Assembly: GCA_014799465.1 (NCBI GenBank)
Contig: JAAVHZ010000022.1
Span: 1-64,000 of the forward strand
Direction of reading: 5' to 3'
Length of the DNA: 64,000 nucleotides
Source of the DNA: Lachnospiraceae bacterium
GTDB taxonomy: Bacteria; Bacillota; Clostridia; Lachnospirales; Lachnospiraceae
Shown here: piece by piece, positions 53,517 to 63,037 of the stretch
How the letters are laid out: the number at the start of each line of letters is the position of its first letter
Position numbering within the stretch: the first letter of the stretch is position 1
Program-made: the position numbers and the translations under genes
Notes under the pieces: generated by a model
Databases searched by the model: none
Seen by the model: only the letters and a program-made list of their open reading frames with translations
Told to the model about the DNA's origin: nothing

Positions 53517-54973
53517 TAACTTTTATTATAGGGATGGTAATCTTGATTCTTGGAGGTGCAGCTTATGGCAGGATATGTGAGCGTGTCATAAAGCCTGATG
53601 ACAGGGAGACGCCTGCTGTGCGTCTGGAGGACGGCGTGGATTTTGTACCAATGAAAAAATGGAAAAACTGCCTGATTCAGTTGCTGAATATCGCAGGAAC
53701 CGGTCCGATTTTCGGACCAATCCAGGGTATTTTATTTGGACCGATTGCATTTCTGACAATACCGGTCGGCTGTGTGCTGGGTGGTGCATTCCATGACTAT
53801 ATGAGCGGCATGGCTTCCATAAGGAATGATGGGGCACAGATGCCGTCTTTGATTAACAAATATCTGGGAAAATATGTTTATTTTATTTACAATGTGTTTA
53901 TATGCCTCCTGCTGGTTTTAGTGGGAGCGGTGTTTATCTACACACCGGGCGACCTGTTTGTATCTCAGATTTTAAAGACAGACAGCAGCATTTCAAATCC
54001 TGTTATCTGGATTGTATATGGAGTGATTTTTGTTTATTATGTAATTGCCACATTGTTTCCCGTAGATAAGATTATTGGCAGGATTTATCCGATTTTTGGC
54101 GGGATATTGCTGCTTTCGGCATTGGGTGTGTCAATTGGGATTTTTATCAAAGGCTACCCATTAGATGAGATTTGGGAAACAGGGGTTTGTGGCATCCACC
54201 CGCAGGGGCTTCATTTTGTGCCAATATTTTTTGTGACAGTGGCTTGTGGTATTGTCTCAGGATTTCATTCTACCCAGTCCACCCTGATTTCACGCACAAT
54301 GAAATATGAAAAAGAGGGAAGAATGACATTTTATAATATGATGATTGTGGAAGGTTTTATTGCTATGGTGTGGGCTGCCGCTGCAATGGGGGCTATGAAA
54401 TTGGGTCTTGCGGATGTGTCCACTTCTACAACAGGCATGGTCGGAATTGTAGCCGGCGACTTGCTAGGCAGTGTAGGCGGGGCAGTCGCAATCATAGGAA
54501 TTATTGTGCTGCCTATTACTTCAGGCGATACGGCACTCCGTTCAATGCGTTTGATTATAGCAGATGCTTTGCATATCGACCAGGGAAAAAGGAAAAACAG
54601 GCTGTTTGTGGCACTTGCCATTTTTGTGATGGTAGCTATATTGCTTCTGTTTTCAAAAATGAATGCAGATGGATTCCAAATCCTATGGAGATATTTTGCA
54701 TGGGCAAACCAGGTAATTGCTGTCTTCGCATTTGCTATGATTGCAGTATATATGATGAGGGAGATAAAAAAAGCAGGGCTGTATATGATGGCACTCCTGC
54801 CTGGGATGTTCTATATGTTTGTTGTTGGGAGCTTTATCTTAAATTCTTCAATCGGCTTTGGTCTGTCCTGGACAGCAAGCTATTTGCTGGCAGGGGTGCT
54901 TTCGGCGGTATATGCTGTTGGCATTTTATACACAGGAAAAATCAGCAAGCGGTTTGAGCAGTGGTCTGAGTAA
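53513..54973 (+). CDS. cstA: CstA-family carbon starvation transporter
   Basis: A polytopic membrane protein with the CstA core: NIAGTGPIFGPIQGILFGP, GCVLGGAFHDYMSGM, the middle FHSTQSTLISRTM and the ITSGDTALRSMR region. At 486 residues it is the short clostridial form (E. coli CstA is about 700). Family members import peptides or pyruvate. Coupled to the upstream lipoprotein. No CRP-type site can be identified. Composition suggests recent acquisition. Confidence 0.9.
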   Translation: MITFIIGMVILILGGAAYGRICERVIKPDDRETPAVRLEDGVDFVPMKKWKNCLIQLLNIAGTGPIFGPIQGILFGPIAFLTIPVGCVLGGAFHDYMSGMASIRNDGAQMPSLINKYLGKYVYFIYNVFICLLLVLVGAVFIYTPGDLFVSQILKTDSSISNPVIWIVYGVIFVYYVIATLFPVDKIIGRIYPIFGGILLLSALGVSIGIFIKGYPLDEIWETGVCGIHPQGLHFVPIFFVTVACGIVSGFHSTQSTLISRTMKYEKEGRMTFYNMMIVEGFIAMVWAAAAMGAMKLGLADVSTSTTGMVGIVAGDLLGSVGGAVAIIGIIVLPITSGDTALRSMRLIIADALHIDQGKRKNRLFVALAIFVMVAILLLFSKMNADGFQILWRYFAWANQVIAVFAFAMIAVYMMREIKKAGLYMMALLPGMFYMFVVGSFILNSSIGFGLSWTASYLLAGVLSAVYAVGILYTGKISKRFEQWSE

Positions 54974-55075
54974 TCAGGTCACTGTTTTTGTTTGTATGAC
55001 ATGGGCAAAATCTTAAAGGTGAAAGTACTAAACACGCACGGATAGTGGGAAGGCAGCGTTTATGATGTAATTGTG

Positions 55076-55103
55076 TTGTATTTTGCGGTACAAAAGGTAT
55101 AAT
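55076..55103 (+). promoter_or_regulatory. Promoter of the RelB antitoxin gene with inverted repeat
   Basis: TTGTAT at 55076-55081, a 16-base spacer, TATAAT at 55098-55103. The inverted repeat TTTTG-cggta-CAAAA (55081-55095) lies between them and could be the autoregulatory operator. Confidence 0.55.
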
Positions 55104-55130
55104 AGAGAAAAAAGGAAAGGCGGCGGTAAT

Positions 55131-55406
55131 ATGGTATCACGAAGTGCAAATGTAAATGTCAGAGTAGAACCCGCTGTCAAGAAACAGGCAGAAGATATAC
55201 TGGATAAACTCGGTGTATCCGCATCGGTTTTTATTAATATGACCTACAGGCAGGTAATTATTGAACTGCCTGCAGAAATCAAAACTCTTGATACCATGAC
55301 CAATAAAGAGTTTAATGAGATGATGCAGACCGGACTGACACAGGCAAAAAGAGGAGAATCAGTTCCTTATGAAGAAGCTTTTGACCAGCTTATGAAAGGG
55401 CTTTGA
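55131..55406 (+). CDS. RelB/DinJ-family antitoxin
   Basis: About 91 residues with an N-terminal ribbon-helix-helix (SRSANVNVRVEPAVKKQAE, ILDKLGVSASVFINMTYRQ) that binds its own operator, and a C-terminal toxin-binding part (NKEFNEMMQTGLTQAKRGES). ATG 55131 lies after AAAGGAAAGG; a longer reading from 55071 includes promoter DNA. The toxin gene immediately downstream is broken (55412-55669). Confidence 0.9.
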   Translation: MVSRSANVNVRVEPAVKKQAEDILDKLGVSASVFINMTYRQVIIELPAEIKTLDTMTNKEFNEMMQTGLTQAKRGESVPYEEAFDQLMKGL

Positions 55407-55411
55407 TTATT

Positions 55412-55669
55412 ATGAAAAACCGATACAAAGTTCAAATTACAAAAAGCGCTCTGACGCAGATGGAGGAAATAAGGGATTATATTGCGAATGAACTCCTTGC
55501 TCCATAGGCGGCATATAATACGCTTTCGGAAATGAAAAGAAAAACAATAGTAAAAAATTTTATAATATATTACTGGACAGATGAGGAACAGCAGATAGTT
55601 CATATAACGGCAGTTGTATATGGGAAACGAAACCAGTTAATGGAGCTTGGGAAAATGGAACTGGAATAG
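55412..55669 (+). pseudogene. RelE/ParE-family toxin, broken by a stop and a deletion
   Basis: The frame starts MKNRYKVQITKSALTQMEEI, typical of RelE/ParE toxins, but reaches TAG at 55505-55507 after 31 codons. The same frame resumes with AAYNTLSEMK and ends with KNFIIYYWTDEEQ...GKRN, the normal C-terminus. About 35 residues between these parts are missing. The stop probably arose from a CAG (Gln) codon. Not functional, so the antitoxin has no partner here. Confidence 0.85.
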
Positions 55670-55807
55670 TATGATATATTCAAATTGAAACAGAAAGATA
55701 AAAGGATAGGGTTTTTACTACATAAGAGGGGTGTAGTGATATACTAAATTTGTAACACCTTGTTCGAATAATATATTATAATATTATGCTACAAGGAGGA
55801 GATTGCT

Positions 55808-56340
55808 ATGTCAGTACATTACAATGATGACTTCAAAAAAGAAGTTGTAAGAGCCTATATGGCTGGTGATAAATCTACTGTTCAGATTGCAGTACAATAT
55901 AATATTTCAAAAACACAGTCAGCAAATGAGCTAAGGAATACAGTGAAGAATGCCTATATACCACCAATACCACAATAGAAAGTAATGAAGCAAAGAAGAT
56001 AAGAAAGCTTAATCAACTTATTAATGAAAAAGATAAGGAGACTGCTTTCCTAAAAAAGCAGCGGCATTCTTTGCAAAGGAAATCGATTAGTGGTATATCG
56101 GTTTATTGATGATTATAAAAATGAATTTGGGTTAAGATGGCTCTGTAAGCAGTTTGGTATCAGTCCTAATTGTTACTACAATTATAAAAAGATACAAAGT
56201 GTGAATACCGCAAACGCTTAAATCACATCTTTGAACTTATAAAGTATGTCTATTACAATAACAATTGTGTAACAGGCCACAGAGCCATGCGTATTTTTAT
56301 AAAGCGTTATGGTTATGAATTAAGTAAAACCACAATTACG
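55808..56340 (+). pseudogene. IS3-family transposase remnant
   Basis: Part of an orfA (HYNDDFKKEVVRAYMAGDKS, with the helix-turn-helix), frame-shifted after codon 47 and ended at 55978. The frame recurs as AKKIRKLNQLINEKDKE, then orfB-like pieces FIDDYKNEFGLRWLCKQFG and NNCVTGHRAMRIFIKRYGY, with stops and shifts. It ends at 56340 where the immunity-like gene's last codons begin. No terminal repeats visible. Confidence 0.85.
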
Positions 56341-56722
56341 CAGTTTGTATAATCGTTTTTGTTATACCCATTTCTCGATCCCAAAAAACATAAAATACTG
56401 CATCATCATATAATCCGTTTTTATCATGCCCTATCTCTAGCTGTCCCACAAATTCCATTGGTCTGCCATTATTAAATTGCCATTCTGGGTCTTGAAGCCA
56501 ATCAGGTTTTTTATCTAATACCTTGAAATCTTTTTTTATATCTGCTCTTAATAGAGTTACTAAGTCATCATCACAGCCTTGGTATTTTGATAACAATTTT
56601 AAAAAATATTCTTCACTCTCTATACTCGAAGAAGGATCAAAATAAAATTCATTACCTAATTTTAATAATATCTCCATTTTATCCCAAGGTATTTCAGATG
56701 TAAAATCAATATATTCACTCAT
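56336..56722 (-). CDS. Putative immunity protein of the RHS toxin
   Basis: A 128-residue acidic protein directly downstream of the RHS gene on the same strand, in the classical immunity position. Pattern PDWLQDPEW...RPMEFVGQLEIG...DDAVFYVFWD recalls the C-terminal part of DUF1963/YwqG proteins; this is tentative. The last seven residues (TKTIIQTA) read into the IS3 remnant, so the native end may be lost. ATG 56722 has AAAGGAGTG upstream; a longer reading starts at 56758. Confidence 0.65.
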   Translation of the reverse strand: MSEYIDFTSEIPWDKMEILLKLGNEFYFDPSSSIESEEYFLKLLSKYQGCDDDLVTLLRADIKKDFKVLDKKPDWLQDPEWQFNNGRPMEFVGQLEIGHDKNGLYDDAVFYVFWDREMGITKTIIQTA

Positions 56723-56854
56723 TTTTATATACACTCCTTTCATTTGCTCAAGGCACAAAACTTTATAGAAAAACTTTGTGCCCTATAATTTTTGGGTTAT
56801 AGTACTTATGTTAAAATGTATTCCAGCATTAATGTCAATTATTATAGTAGAACT

Positions 56855-59800
56855 TTACTTAAATTTTATAAAATCATAATTCACTTTTCGTCCTGGCGGA
56901 AAAAGATTTTCATGTTCCCATGGCCATACTTCCCGAAGATATATAGGTTCATCAAATCCGGGAATCCCACGGTTCCCATTCGCATGATGTATATCTTTAC
57001 TAACAAGTTTCTCGTAAATCGTACCTGTTTTTCTATCTTTTACGATTACTCTTGCCACAGGTGCTAAACCGTTTTTCATTCTGCCTATATTTTGTGGGCT
57101 AAAGCTATCGGGATCAAAAAATGCTCTGTTCATCCAATACCTTTTACGAATTGTATCCCATGATGGATAATTTCCATCTGGTGTCATTTTCGTAATCGAA
57201 TCTCCTGGTCTCCATTCAGGAAATTTTATCTCTAAAAAGTTATCGTTTTCATCAAAATTGCTGTCCCCTTGAATAATTCCTGAAACACTTTTTTTACATT
57301 TATGCCCACTTGGATCAACATACTTGACCGGATCATTCCCTGCATATACATATAGGTTCAGTCCGTCTCCGTGGTATGTATCTGTCTGTGTAAATCTTCC
57401 TATATAAGGACTATAGTATCTCGCCCTAAGATAATACATGTCGGTTATGCCATCATGTATTTCTCCTGTAAATCCGTATCGGTTTGTTATAGTTTCTTCT
57501 GCATTAACAGTATTTCCAAATGCATCATACTCATATCTGCACAGTATTCTGCTGTTTACATCACCATTCCCAAACTCATTTCCTGCAATCACATGGGTTA
57601 TGCTTCCAAGGCTGTCACAAGCATAATGGTAGTATGTCCTTGCGTTCTCACTGTCTGATGCCACAAGACTTCCGTTGCCTCTTATATATCTGGTAATGTT
57701 ATCATCAGTTTCCTCACATACAGCATCCTTTCCGCTGTATATGAATCTTATCAGGTTTCCGTTTTCCTCTGTTTCGTGCCTTAAGCCTTCTGCGTCATAC
57801 CTGCATGTGAGTTTTCTTCCGTCTTCCATTACTGCTTCTGTCATCCTGTTAAGGCTGTCATATTTATATATTCCCCTCCCATCTGATGTCATGTTGCCAT
57901 CAGGGTCATATGTAAAGTTCCTTATATCATTTTCACTGCCTTGCTTTTTGCTGCGTTCCATGCTTAACAGTTCGTTTACTTCATTATAAGTGTATTTTTC
58001 TGTTGTTCCGTCATTTATTTTGTGTTCAGTCCTGTTTCCTGCACGGTCATAAGCATATGTTTCAATTATGCTTGCGTTGTTTACATTTATAAGTCTTCCA
58101 ATACCGTCATATCCGTATTCCGTTACCACATTTAATCCGTCTGCACTGTTTGCTTTTTTTATGCAGTTCCCACTGTTATCATAACTGTACCTTATATCTG
58201 ATATGACACTTCCGCTGACCGTTACTTTTATTCCTGCATTCCTTCCGTCAGGGTCATATCTGTACTCTGTTTTTATGTCCCCGCATTTTATTTCTGATAC
58301 TTTTCCGCACGGGGTATATGTGTATTCCGCAAGTACCCTGTCATTTTCTCTTATAATGGTGAGACGGTCTGTTATGTCATACTCATAAAGTGTTGTTTTT
58401 CCTGTTACGTCTGTTACCGCTGTTTTGTTGCCGTTTAAATCATATTCATATTTTATCAGTGTCCTGCCGCAGGCTGATTTTGAATTAAGCCTTCCACATT
58501 CGTCATATTCATATATGTATTTTATGCCTCCTCCTGATGCACTTTTTATCCTTCCGTCTCCCCAGTATTCGTATGTATATTTTTCGCTTTCTCTACTGCC
58601 AATACTGGTTTCCCATGTGTTTTCTGATGTATATTTTGGTTCTGCCTTTATTTTTGTGAGACCTCCGAATATATCATATGAATAGAGTTCTTTTTTCCCT
58701 GAACGGTATGTTTTTGACACCGGTCTTCCCGCTGCATCATATTCAAATATTTCAACGCTTCCGTCGGCATATGTTATCCTGTAGGTGTTTCCCTGAATGT
58801 CTTTGTGGTATTCCCTTCTCCTTCCTTCACCGTCTGTGGCTGCTGTAAGGTTTCCCATATAATCGTATTCGTATTTTTCTTTTATGTCTTCCGCTGCTCT
58901 TATTTCAAGCACGTGTCCCCACATGTCGGTTTGATAGTATACTGCTTCTTCACCCACTGACTGTGCTGTTATGTTTCCCATTGCATCATATGTGTATTCC
59001 CTGCGTATACCTGCGGCTGTGACGATGAATTTTATCCTGCCTCCTGCATCATAGACATATTTTATGCTGTTTCCATCTGCATTTTTCTGCATCAGTATGT
59101 TGCCGCTGCTGTCATAAGTGTTTTCTTCAAGTATTGCTCCGTCAGGTGATATGGTTTTTACCGGTCTGCCGCATAAGTCATATTCTGTTGTTGTTCCCAT
59201 GGCTGTACAGGATGCTGCATTTTCTTCTTTCTTCCTGTTTTCTTCGGGTGTTATGATGCATATGCATCTGCCGTCTATGTCATATTTGTATACAGTTGTC
59301 CCGCCGTCGGCATGTTTTTCTTTTAGGATGTTCCCAAATGCATCATTTTCATACCTTGTTGTTATACCGTTTTCAGTTTTTTCAGAAACATATCCGTATC
59401 CATCATATCCATATGTGTTTTTTCTTGCGGCTTCTTTATTTTTTCCGTCTGATGCGATTACTGATGTTTTCCTGTCTGATTCGTCATATGTATATGTTAC
59501 TGTCAGTCCGTCAGGCATTACTGCCTTTATTATGTTTCCTGACTTGTCATAACAATATTCGGTTTCCTCTATAAGCTTTTCTGTTATTTCAGGTTCTTTC
59601 GGTATTTTCCTGCTTTCTAGGAATCTGTTCCCGTTTCTTCTTTGTAGTTTTTCTCTCTGTTGTGGGGCGGATTTCTGTTTTTCTATTACCCTCTGGGTTT
59701 TCAGCCTGTCACATCTGTCGTATTCATATTCTGTTATCCTGCTTTTTTCACTATCCTGTACTGCCGTCTCTTTTGTTTTTCTTCCATGTCTGTCATATTC

Positions 59801-62236
59801 ATATATGGCTTTTGCACCTTCGCTGTCGCTTATTTCTTTAAGCCTTCCGCATTCATCGTATTTTCTTTCTATTGTTCTTACCCTGCCATGTAATTGCTTT
59901 TTATTACATTGGGGGATGTCTGTGATGGGTTGCGGCTCTGCATATGTTTTTTCTGTTATAAGGTTTCCGTCAGCATCATACCTGTAAATATTTATGCAGT
60001 ATAATGTGGTGCCTTCTTTTGTTATGGTAAGGAGTTCTTTTTTTGACATCATCAGACTTGTTTTATTATAGGTGTATATGTCTCCCGGGTAGCGGTCTTC
60101 TTGTGCTGTTCCTCCCGCTTCCGCCATTGTTTTTAATACCAGAGGGCTGTGGATGTGCTTTTTTACGTTTCCGTGCAGGTCATATGTGTATGCATCGGTT
60201 ATGTTCCCATATGGGTCTTTTACCAATGTTATCCTTCCTGCACTGTCCCTTGTGTATTCATATCCTCTGTTGCCTCCTTCATGTCTGCCTATTTCTGATA
60301 CGGCTTTTCCGATGATTCTGCCGCAGTTGTCATATTTGTATGTTTCTGAACCGTATGTGCCGATATTCTTTTTCATTATCCTGTGGCAGTTGTCATATTC
60401 GTATGTTATGCTTTCTCCCATGCAATTGTTTTTTATTGCATTGCAGTCTTCTATTGCATCAGATTCTTTTGTGCCGCATTTTCTTATCTCTATTATGTCT
60501 CCATATGCATTTCTTTTATATATGGTCTTTCTGCCGCAGGCATCTTCCTCTGCTATGAGCCTGTCCATGCAGTCATATCCGTATTGTTCCCCTTTTTCCA
60601 GTCCTGGTCTTATTATCTCAATAAGCCGCCAGCTTTTGTCATATTTATATTCGGTTACACCGCCTTCACCATCCTCATATGTTTTTACTTTGTTATATTC
60701 AGTATATGTGTATTTTTCCGTTTTGTCTTCCGTTGCTTTTTCTGCAAGTCTTCCTGCCGCATCATATCCTTTCCTTGTCTCTGTTCCGTCGGGTGATGTT
60801 ACCAGTACAGGGTATGGGAATGTTCCTGAGTATTTATATTTTGTGGTTCTGCCGTTTTCATTTTTTTGTGTTATTCTTCCATAGCCGTCATAATCATATT
60901 CCGTTACTGATTCTTTTCCTGTATTTTCATCAAGGAGTTTTCTTTCTTCTGTTATGTTTCCGTTTTCGTCACGTTTATATACTGTCTGCCTTCCTGCATT
61001 GTCCCGGGTCTTTGTGCAGCCTTCCCTTCCATATTCATAACGTGTTATCAGCCCTGACGGTTCTTTTTTTACAAGCAGGTTTCCTTTGATGTCATATGTA
61101 TATGATGTTACTGCCCCGCATCTGTCGGTGGTTTCAGATATGTTCCCATATTTGTCAAGCTTTCTTGTTTCCTCACTGCCGTCGGGGTATTTTATGCAGG
61201 TTATGTCATAGTTTTCATCGTATTTATACTGTGTAACAGCCCCGTTTTCTTCTTCGGTTACGGTATTTGTACTGCTTTTTTCATCATATGTACAGGTACA
61301 GTGCATTCCGTCTGCCGTTTTCTGCCTTATTACCCTGTGGCTGTCATCATACCAGTTTTCAAGGTATGTGCATCCCATGCCATCTGTTATTGTTTTCAGG
61401 TTTTCATTTTCGTCATAGGTGTATTTTATTTCTGTCCCGTCACATCTTGTTACTTTTGTGAGAAGTCCTTTTTCGTATTCATATCTTACTGTCCTGCCTG
61501 CACTGTCAGTGGCTGATGCTATTTTCATGTTTTCCCGCTTAAATGTAAGGGTGTACCCTGTGGGAAGAATGATTTTTTCTATTCCGTATCCGTTGTATAT
61601 GTAGTCTGTGGTATTGCCGTTCCTGTCTGTTTTTTTCTCTATTTTTCCGGTTTCATCATAATAATATTTAACCTTTACTGTACTGTCTGTGAATATGTAT
61701 CCGTTTTCTGTTTTTTCCAGTGTGAATTTTTTTGTACCGCTTTTTTTGTTTATGTATCTGCTGCTGCGTTTTATGTATTCCGCAGTTTTCCCATTGGGCA
61801 TGGTTACTGTTGCGGCATTTTCTTCTTCGGTCACAAATGTGTCGGTGCTTAATGCCCATGCTTTTCCGAGGCTGCGGTCGGGTTTCTTTTTTGAAGGTCC
61901 GGTGTATCTCCTTGTAAGGCTGTATTCCCCGCCCATGTCGGGAAGTATGAAGTCTTTGTCTTTGCAGATGTATTCCCCTGTTGCCATGTTTACAGGGTCA
62001 ATGTCTTCTGCATCGCTTTCTGTTGAACCACTTTCTGTGCCTTCTCTCTGCGGTTCGTCATCAGTCAGGTCTAATTTTCTTAGTGTAGGTGGCGGCATCA
62101 TTTCTTCCGTTTCTGAAGGTGAAGGAAGTCTGCTGCTTCCTGCAGGAGGCAGGTCATTATTACCAGTTCCGTTTCCCATGCTGTTTGTTTTTCTTGTACC
62201 GACGCCTACACTTGTTGATACTGTTTTTGGTGCCAT
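56855..62236 (-). CDS. Large RHS-repeat polymorphic toxin with C-terminal nuclease-like tip
   Basis: About 1793 residues. A Pro/Ser-rich N-terminus without signal peptide (1-80), a DUF6531-like segment (DPVNMATGEYICKDKDFIL), then dozens of YD repeats forming the cocoon. The RHS core ends with YLRARYYSPYIGRFTQTD...NLYVYAGNDPVKYVDPSGH (to about 1645). The variable 148-residue tail (56855-57301) contains IHHANGN (His1750, His1751) and WPWEH, a pattern compatible with HNH/Endo VII nuclease toxins (inference). The tail is more AT-rich than the core, as in other polymorphic toxins. SD GAGGAGG. How it leaves the cell is not visible. Confidence 0.85.
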   Translation of the reverse strand: MAPKTVSTSVGVGTRKTNSMGNGTGNNDLPPAGSSRLPSPSETEEMMPPPTLRKLDLTDDEPQREGTESGSTESDAEDIDPVNMATGEYICKDKDFILPDMGGEYSLTRRYTGPSKKKPDRSLGKAWALSTDTFVTEEENAATVTMPNGKTAEYIKRSSRYINKKSGTKKFTLEKTENGYIFTDSTVKVKYYYDETGKIEKKTDRNGNTTDYIYNGYGIEKIILPTGYTLTFKRENMKIASATDSAGRTVRYEYEKGLLTKVTRCDGTEIKYTYDENENLKTITDGMGCTYLENWYDDSHRVIRQKTADGMHCTCTYDEKSSTNTVTEEENGAVTQYKYDENYDITCIKYPDGSEETRKLDKYGNISETTDRCGAVTSYTYDIKGNLLVKKEPSGLITRYEYGREGCTKTRDNAGRQTVYKRDENGNITEERKLLDENTGKESVTEYDYDGYGRITQKNENGRTTKYKYSGTFPYPVLVTSPDGTETRKGYDAAGRLAEKATEDKTEKYTYTEYNKVKTYEDGEGGVTEYKYDKSWRLIEIIRPGLEKGEQYGYDCMDRLIAEEDACGRKTIYKRNAYGDIIEIRKCGTKESDAIEDCNAIKNNCMGESITYEYDNCHRIMKKNIGTYGSETYKYDNCGRIIGKAVSEIGRHEGGNRGYEYTRDSAGRITLVKDPYGNITDAYTYDLHGNVKKHIHSPLVLKTMAEAGGTAQEDRYPGDIYTYNKTSLMMSKKELLTITKEGTTLYCINIYRYDADGNLITEKTYAEPQPITDIPQCNKKQLHGRVRTIERKYDECGRLKEISDSEGAKAIYEYDRHGRKTKETAVQDSEKSRITEYEYDRCDRLKTQRVIEKQKSAPQQREKLQRRNGNRFLESRKIPKEPEITEKLIEETEYCYDKSGNIIKAVMPDGLTVTYTYDESDRKTSVIASDGKNKEAARKNTYGYDGYGYVSEKTENGITTRYENDAFGNILKEKHADGGTTVYKYDIDGRCICIITPEENRKKEENAASCTAMGTTTEYDLCGRPVKTISPDGAILEENTYDSSGNILMQKNADGNSIKYVYDAGGRIKFIVTAAGIRREYTYDAMGNITAQSVGEEAVYYQTDMWGHVLEIRAAEDIKEKYEYDYMGNLTAATDGEGRRREYHKDIQGNTYRITYADGSVEIFEYDAAGRPVSKTYRSGKKELYSYDIFGGLTKIKAEPKYTSENTWETSIGSRESEKYTYEYWGDGRIKSASGGGIKYIYEYDECGRLNSKSACGRTLIKYEYDLNGNKTAVTDVTGKTTLYEYDITDRLTIIRENDRVLAEYTYTPCGKVSEIKCGDIKTEYRYDPDGRNAGIKVTVSGSVISDIRYSYDNSGNCIKKANSADGLNVVTEYGYDGIGRLINVNNASIIETYAYDRAGNRTEHKINDGTTEKYTYNEVNELLSMERSKKQGSENDIRNFTYDPDGNMTSDGRGIYKYDSLNRMTEAVMEDGRKLTCRYDAEGLRHETEENGNLIRFIYSGKDAVCEETDDNITRYIRGNGSLVASDSENARTYYHYACDSLGSITHVIAGNEFGNGDVNSRILCRYEYDAFGNTVNAEETITNRYGFTGEIHDGITDMYYLRARYYSPYIGRFTQTDTYHGDGLNLYVYAGNDPVKYVDPSGHKCKKSVSGIIQGDSNFDENDNFLEIKFPEWRPGDSITKMTPDGNYPSWDTIRKRYWMNRAFFDPDSFSPQNIGRMKNGLAPVARVIVKDRKTGTIYEKLVSKDIHHANGNRGIPGFDEPIYLREVWPWEHENLFPPGRKVNYDFIKFK

Positions 62237-62549
62237 TTCTATACTCCTCCTCTGTGTTGGTTTTATCGGGATATAATTTTATATAAAAGAAAATTTAGAA
62301 TTGGATTTTTAAGATATGTGTAATACATTTTACCCTTCTGTTTTTTTCTACTATACCCCTGTTTTTTCATATCGTTTTATAGCATATTTCTATTTTCCCA
62401 CATAAGAATGGTTACGTCAAGTACACTTATAATCCACCTAAAGTACATCTACCATATTATGATATATGGCAAAACCGTAACCATGCATAAATTTGGTTTT
62501 AACATCATATATTGTTACAAATAATTTTATGGGCTGAACAGGAGGGAAA
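62237..62549. other. Intergenic region between RHS toxin and PrcB-like gene
   Basis: No gene seen. AT-rich sequence holding the RHS ribosome binding site and presumably both divergent promoters; no convincing -35/-10 pair. A nine-base inverted repeat ATGGTTACG (62408-62416) / CGTAACCAT (62476-62484) with AAGTACA direct repeats between its arms may be an operator or chance. Confidence 0.4.
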
Positions 62550-62960
62550 GTGAAAAAAGCGGTAATTATAATTGCAATGATGATTTTTTTGACAGGTGCC
62601 AGCGGATGCAGCCTTGAAAGAAAAAAACCGGATGTGGAAAAAACTGCTATAGATTATACTGTGGTTGAGGATGCAGATGTACCGGAAGAATTTATGGAAG
62701 TAATACAAGGTAAAAAGTCAGAGCCATTTAAGATTACTTTTTCAGATAAGGAAAATCTTTTTATTGCCATAGGATATGGTGAGCAGCCAACAGGAGGATA
62801 TAGCATTACGGTGGAGGAGATATATCAGACCAGGGATACAGTAGAGATAAAGACACAGTTTGCCGGTCCGGTAAAAAATGAACAGGTGGCAGGCAATATT
62901 ACATATCCGTATATTGTGATAAAAGTTGAGGATACGGATAAGACAGTAAAATTTTTATAA
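62550..62960 (+). CDS. Lipoprotein with PrcB C-terminal-like domain
   Basis: Lipobox SGCSLER after a short signal peptide, then a PrcB-like domain (GYGEQPTGGYSITVEEIYQ, TYPYIVIKV), 136 residues. PrcB-type domains accompany protease complexes in Treponema and occur alone in Clostridia. GTG 62550 is preceded by AGGAGG, spacing tight at four bases. Lies 77 bases before the SipL-like gene. Exact role unknown. Confidence 0.85.
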   Translation: MKKAVIIIAMMIFLTGASGCSLERKKPDVEKTAIDYTVVEDADVPEEFMEVIQGKKSEPFKITFSDKENLFIAIGYGEQPTGGYSITVEEIYQTRDTVEIKTQFAGPVKNEQVAGNITYPYIVIKVEDTDKTVKFL

Positions 62961-63037
62961 TTTAAAAGTATGAATCTGTATTAGTGCGGCATGACAGATT
63001 CAACCTTATAAAAAGCTGCACAGAAATGAGGATAGAT

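Noticed and set aside
57371-62276. Many open frames on the plus strand opposite the RHS gene
   Set aside because: They are mirror frames of the YD repeats, with Ser/Leu/Phe-rich low-complexity products and no ribosome binding sites.
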